This document shows, piece by piece, positions 42,927 to 46,143 of a DNA stretch of 46,143 bases; position 1 is the first letter of the stretch; each line of letters starts with the position of its first letter. Under the pieces are notes generated by a model. That model was not told the DNA's origin. It saw only the letters and a program-made list of their open reading frames with translations, and did not search any database. The DNA is from Acidovorax defluvii (GTDB lineage Bacteria; Pseudomonadota; Gammaproteobacteria; Burkholderiales; Burkholderiaceae_C), in NCBI GenBank assembly GCA_003268905.1, contig QLTU01000027.1, positions 1 to 46,143 on the forward strand, read 5' to 3'. The translations under genes were made by a program, and so were the position numbers.

Positions 42927-43634
42927 ATGCGAGCCACTTCGCTTTCCTCTGCCGACTCGACGCTGCCTTCCCCGGTGCTGGTGGTGGAGGACGAACCCTT
43001 GCTGCAGCAGCGCCTGCGCGGCGTGCTTCTGGGACTGGGCTATGCGCCCGATGCGCTGGTGTTTGCCTACTCGCTGGCCGAGGCGCGGGTGTGCCTTGCG
43101 GCGCAACCGATGGCCCTGGCGCTGGTGGACTTGGCGCTGCCCGATGGCAACGGCATGGCGCTGATCGAGCAGATGCGCCTGGAAGACCCGGGGCTGGGCA
43201 TTCTGGTGGTGTCGGCCTGGAGTTCCGAGGACGCCATCCTGGGGGCGCTGCGTGCGGGCGCGACGGGCTATGTGCTCAAGGAGCGCGACGATCTGGAGGT
43301 GATGCTGTCGATCCGCAGCGTGCTGCGCGGGGGCGCGCCGATTGATCCGTTCATTGCGCGGCGCATTTTGCAGCTGCTGCCCCAGCCTGCGCCTGCGCCG
43401 GTGTCGTCAGTGGCCGCCGCTGACATCACCCCCCTGGAAGAGGCGCTGAGCGCACGCGAGTCGCAGATTTTGCGGCTGGTGGCCGATGGGATGAGCAACC
43501 GCGAGATTGCCGAGCAGTTGTTTTTGTCGCGCCACACGGTGGAGTGCCACATCAAACGCATTTACCGCAAGCTGGCCGTGCCCTCACGCACCCGCGCCGT
43601 GCATGAGGCGCGGGCCCGGGGGTTGCTGGCGTGA
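42927..43634 (+). CDS. NarL/FixJ-family response regulator
   Basis: The 235-aa protein has a receiver domain with VVEDEPLLQQR, the phospho-acceptor D68 in LALVDLALPDGNGMALIEQM, and the end VLKERDDLEVML. The LuxR-type HTH follows (LSARESQILRLVADGMSNRE, IAEQLFLSRHTVECHIKRIY). ATG at 42927 is chosen over TTG at 42906. It is translationally coupled (ATGA overlap) to the sensor kinase. Its position just after the pilus genes suggests control of these, but that is inference. Confidence 0.92.
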   Translation: MRATSLSSADSTLPSPVLVVEDEPLLQQRLRGVLLGLGYAPDALVFAYSLAEARVCLAAQPMALALVDLALPDGNGMALIEQMRLEDPGLGILVVSAWSSEDAILGALRAGATGYVLKERDDLEVMLSIRSVLRGGAPIDPFIARRILQLLPQPAPAPVSSVAAADITPLEEALSARESQILRLVADGMSNREIAEQLFLSRHTVECHIKRIYRKLAVPSRTRAVHEARARGLLA

Positions 43635-45589
43635 TGGGGTGCCTGGGGTGGCTGCGCGACAGGCCCGAGGGCGTGCTGGCGGTATGGGCGAGGTGGGTGG
43701 TAACGCTGGTGCTGGCGGTGGGCGGGCCGGTCTGGGCGCAAGCGGATGCCCCGCCGGGCGGTTCGGCATGTGCGCCGCGCGTGCTCTCGGTCATGGCCGT
43801 GCGGGCCCTGGACGGTGTCGATGCAGCGCCCCGGGGCGGCATGGCCGACCGGCCTGCGCAGGGCTGGGAGCCGGTGCAGCTGCCCGATGTGTGGACACGC
43901 CGCTGGCCGAACCACGATGGCGCGGTGTGGTATCGCATCGATTGGGAGCGCCGCTGCGCAGGCGGCGCAACAGAGGCTGCGCCAGTGGCCCTGGGGTTGA
44001 GCGGCATGAGCATGGCAGGCGAGGTGTTCATCCACCGCGATCTGCTGTGGCGTGATGCCTCGCTGGTGGAGCCGCTGTCGCGCAGCTGGAACAAGCCGCG
44101 CTGGTGGCTGCTGCCCGAATCAGCCCTCAACGCCGGTGTGAACACGGTGTGGGTGCGCGTGGTGGGGTTGTCGGTGCTGTCGCCTGGGTTGGGGACGCTG
44201 CAGCTGGGGTCTGCCCCAGAGGTAGCGCTGCAACACGAGCGCAGCCACTGGCAGCAGCAGACGGTTTATTTCATCAATGCCGTGATGTCGGCCATGGCGG
44301 GGGCGATGTTTTTGCTGGTGTGGTGCCTGCGGCGGCAAGAACATGCCTATGGCTGGTTTGGCCTGATGTCGCTGGGCTGGTTGGTGTACCTGACCACATT
44401 TTTGGCCGACACGCCCTGGCCCTGGCCCGACACGCTGACCAAGTCGCGTGTCAGCATGGTGGCACTGGTGTGGTATGTGCTGTGCGCATGCCTGTTCACC
44501 TTCCGCTTTGGTGCACAGCGCTTTGCGCGTGTGGAGCGGGCGCTGTGGGTGCTGGCAGCTGTGGGCGCTGCTGCAGCGCTGCTGGCGCCGCAGGCGATGG
44601 CGCGGCAGGTTTTCATGGCGGTATGGCTGAGTGCGGTGGCGGTTTTCTTGGCCAACTGCATTCAGTTCCAATGGCACGCTTGGCGCCCCCGCGCCGCAGG
44701 GCGCCAGTGGGGGCACATTCTGTTGGCGCTGTGCTGGCTGGTGTTTGTGGTGGTGGCTTTGCACGATCTGTTGATCGTGGTGGGCACGTGGGAGGTAGCA
44801 CGCAGTTGGGCGGCCCTGAGCGGGCCACTGATCGTGACGCTCATGATGCTGCTGCTGGGCGGTCAACTGGCCCAGCAGATGGGCAGCGTGGAGCGCTTCA
44901 ACCGCGAGCTGGAGCAGGGGGTGGCCCGCGCCCGCGCCGATCTGGCCCAGGCCCTGGAGCGCGAGCACGCCCAAGCGCTGGAGCACACCAAGCTGCAAGA
45001 GCGCATGCAGATCGCACACGATCTGCACGACGGCCTGGGCGGTAGCCTGATGCGCAGCATGGCGCTGGTGGAGCTGGCACCGCAGCCACTGGCCAACCAG
45101 CGCGTGCTGTCGCTCTTGAAGGTGCTGCGCGACGATTTGCGCCAGGTAATCGACCATGGCTCCAGTGCCGGTGCGCAGGTGCCCGATACACCGGTGCAGT
45201 GGGCTGCGCCGCCGCGTCACCGTTTTACGCGCATCTTCGATGAAATGGGCGTTACGTTGCAGTGGGATATGCCCCCGCAGTGGCAGGGCCGGCCCAGCGC
45301 GCTGCAGTGCCTGGGCCTGACGCGGCTGGTGGAGGAGGCGCTGTCAAACAGCATCAAACACAGCCGGGCGCGGCAGGTGCGTGTGGAATGCACGCAGCCG
45401 CAGCCTAATACGCTGCTCCTGTGCGTTGAAGACGACGGCGTAGGTTTTGACGTGCAGGCCGTGCAGCACGCAGGGTTAAGCGTCGGCATGCGTAGCATGG
45501 TGACACGTGCAGAGCGCATCGGCGGCGCGCTCGAGGTGGTGTCAAGTTCTGCAGGTACCAAACTGACGGTGAAGCTGGCGTTGCTCTGA
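43631..45589 (+). CDS. HisKA_3 sensor histidine kinase with 7TMR-DISM-like sensor
   Basis: The 652-aa protein has an N-terminal signal or helix, a periplasmic domain (VWYRIDWERRCAGG; NAGVNTVWVRVVGLSVLSP), and about seven membrane helices between residues 215 and 420 of the 7TMR-DISM style. A coiled coil (EQGVARARADLAQALEREHA) leads into the HisKA_3 box with H466 in QIAHDLHDGLGGSL. The ATPase domain has N in ALSNSIKHS and the G box VEDDGVGFD. It should phosphorylate the response regulator just upstream. The signal is unknown. Confidence 0.9.
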   Translation: MMGCLGWLRDRPEGVLAVWARWVVTLVLAVGGPVWAQADAPPGGSACAPRVLSVMAVRALDGVDAAPRGGMADRPAQGWEPVQLPDVWTRRWPNHDGAVWYRIDWERRCAGGATEAAPVALGLSGMSMAGEVFIHRDLLWRDASLVEPLSRSWNKPRWWLLPESALNAGVNTVWVRVVGLSVLSPGLGTLQLGSAPEVALQHERSHWQQQTVYFINAVMSAMAGAMFLLVWCLRRQEHAYGWFGLMSLGWLVYLTTFLADTPWPWPDTLTKSRVSMVALVWYVLCACLFTFRFGAQRFARVERALWVLAAVGAAAALLAPQAMARQVFMAVWLSAVAVFLANCIQFQWHAWRPRAAGRQWGHILLALCWLVFVVVALHDLLIVVGTWEVARSWAALSGPLIVTLMMLLLGGQLAQQMGSVERFNRELEQGVARARADLAQALEREHAQALEHTKLQERMQIAHDLHDGLGGSLMRSMALVELAPQPLANQRVLSLLKVLRDDLRQVIDHGSSAGAQVPDTPVQWAAPPRHRFTRIFDEMGVTLQWDMPPQWQGRPSALQCLGLTRLVEEALSNSIKHSRARQVRVECTQPQPNTLLLCVEDDGVGFDVQAVQHAGLSVGMRSMVTRAERIGGALEVVSSSAGTKLTVKLALL

Positions 45590-45711
45590 GAACTGCTGTC
45601 CAGAATAAATAAACAATAGCCTGTTGCGCTTCGTTCACTTGCGCTAGGCATCATGGTTGCCGCCTCTCGGATGCCGCTGAAGTCCAAAAAGCTCTCATCA
45701 ATGGGTGCACC

Positions 45712-46070
45712 TCATGCGGGTGAACCAGCATAGCCCCCGAGAAACTGCTGCGCGTCATGCTGATACAGGTGCTGCGCTGCCAGCAATTGATGGCGCACCA
45801 TCCACAGGTTCGATAGCGCAAACAGCGTCTTGAGCTGCAGCGTGTTCTTCTTGAGCCCTCGGTAGCGCACCTTGGTATAGCCAAACTGTCGTTTGATCAC
45901 CCTGAAGGGGTGCTCCACCTTCGCCCGGATGCTGGCCTTGATCTTCTCTACCTGCTCTATCAGCGCCTCAATGGGGTTGTTTTCCTTGTCCAGCTCTTTG
46001 CGCTTGCCTGGGCGCATCGCCACATGCCAGGTGACGTCCTTGCTTGTTGGGGTCTCCTCGTTTTCAGTGC
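45712..46070 (-). mobile_element. Truncated IS5-family transposase (C-terminal part)
   Basis: The C-terminal third of an IS5-type transposase is readable: VTWHVAMRPGKRKELDKEN, KASIRAKVEHPFRV, YRGLKKNTLQLKTLFALSN and LWMVRHQL. It aligns with residues about 235-315 of the transposase at 11541-12527 but differs at many positions, so it is a diverged relative. Homology ends near 46070; the D of the first two catalytic motifs is missing. The sequence beyond is unrelated, so the element was cut before the window edge. The open frame continues to 46098 but the last residues are not transposase-like. Confidence 0.8.
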
Positions 46071-46143
46071 AATAAGTGACGGTACGAAAAGCTAGCACTG
46101 GCGCGGAGGTGGTGTTGGTAGATCGTTGATTTCATTGACTTTC

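Noticed and set aside
44120..45220. Long minus-strand ORF opposite the sensor kinase (366 aa)
   Set aside because: It is His/Gln-rich, as expected for the complement of high-GC coding DNA, and has no recognisable motif.
1..46143. CRISPR array, tRNA and rRNA genes
   Set aside because: No regular repeat-spacer pattern, tRNA cloverleaf or rRNA segment was seen.

Overview
This window is chromosomal DNA of a GC-rich betaproteobacterium, most likely Burkholderiales and probably Comamonadaceae. The support is the high GC with strong third-position bias, two tandem Bug-type (tripartite tricarboxylate) binding proteins, and an MSHA-like pilus locus. No rRNA, tRNA or CRISPR array was seen. The identifications rest on reading motifs; no database search was run.

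1-8 kb looks like accessory, defence-type DNA. The C-terminal part of a large protein enters from the left edge. Facing it is a two-gene minus-strand operon. The first gene encodes a 340-aa putative DNA-binding protein. The second encodes a 1109-aa fusion of an ImmA/IrrE-type metallopeptidase, a UvrD-family helicase and a cysteine-containing nuclease-like tail. A TauD/TfdA-type oxygenase is divergent from this operon.

8-16 kb is a mosaic. It holds a small frameshifted ORF, a cysteine hydrolase and a secreted metallo-beta-lactamase-fold protein opposite a GlxA-type regulator, an IS5-family transposase, a membrane-anchored Mrr-like nuclease, a DUF4124 protein, and an Xre/MbcA/ParS-RES toxin-antitoxin pair. 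The antitoxin and toxin are in one frame, separated by a single stop codon.

16-22.2 kb is a catabolic operon on the minus strand: aldehyde dehydrogenase, two Bug receptors, iron-dependent alcohol dehydrogenase and a LacI-type regulator. Two LacI-type palindromes lie at its upstream end. A decayed tnpB follows at 22.5-23.1 kb.

23.3-42.7 kb is one long plus-strand cluster for an MSHA-like type IV pilus. It begins with three tandem prepilin paralogues. Next come PilO-like, PilMN/MshI-like and MshK-like proteins, a secretin (MshL), an MshN-like TPR protein, an ExeA/MshM ATPase, an MshE ATPase and MshG, then a coiled-coil membrane protein. It ends with five further prepilin-like proteins. Four of these are unusual: they share an RLPC motif, some carry Ca-binding-like Asp loops, one lacks Glu5, and three have long Ala-rich hydrophobic regions in the C-terminal part. 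No prepilin peptidase or PilT was seen. This set of large minor pilins is the most promising candidate for an undescribed system in the window.

42.7-46.1 kb holds a NarL-type response regulator and its overlapping sensor kinase, possible regulators of the pilus. The right edge has a truncated IS5-type transposase related to, but diverged from, the copy at 12 kb.
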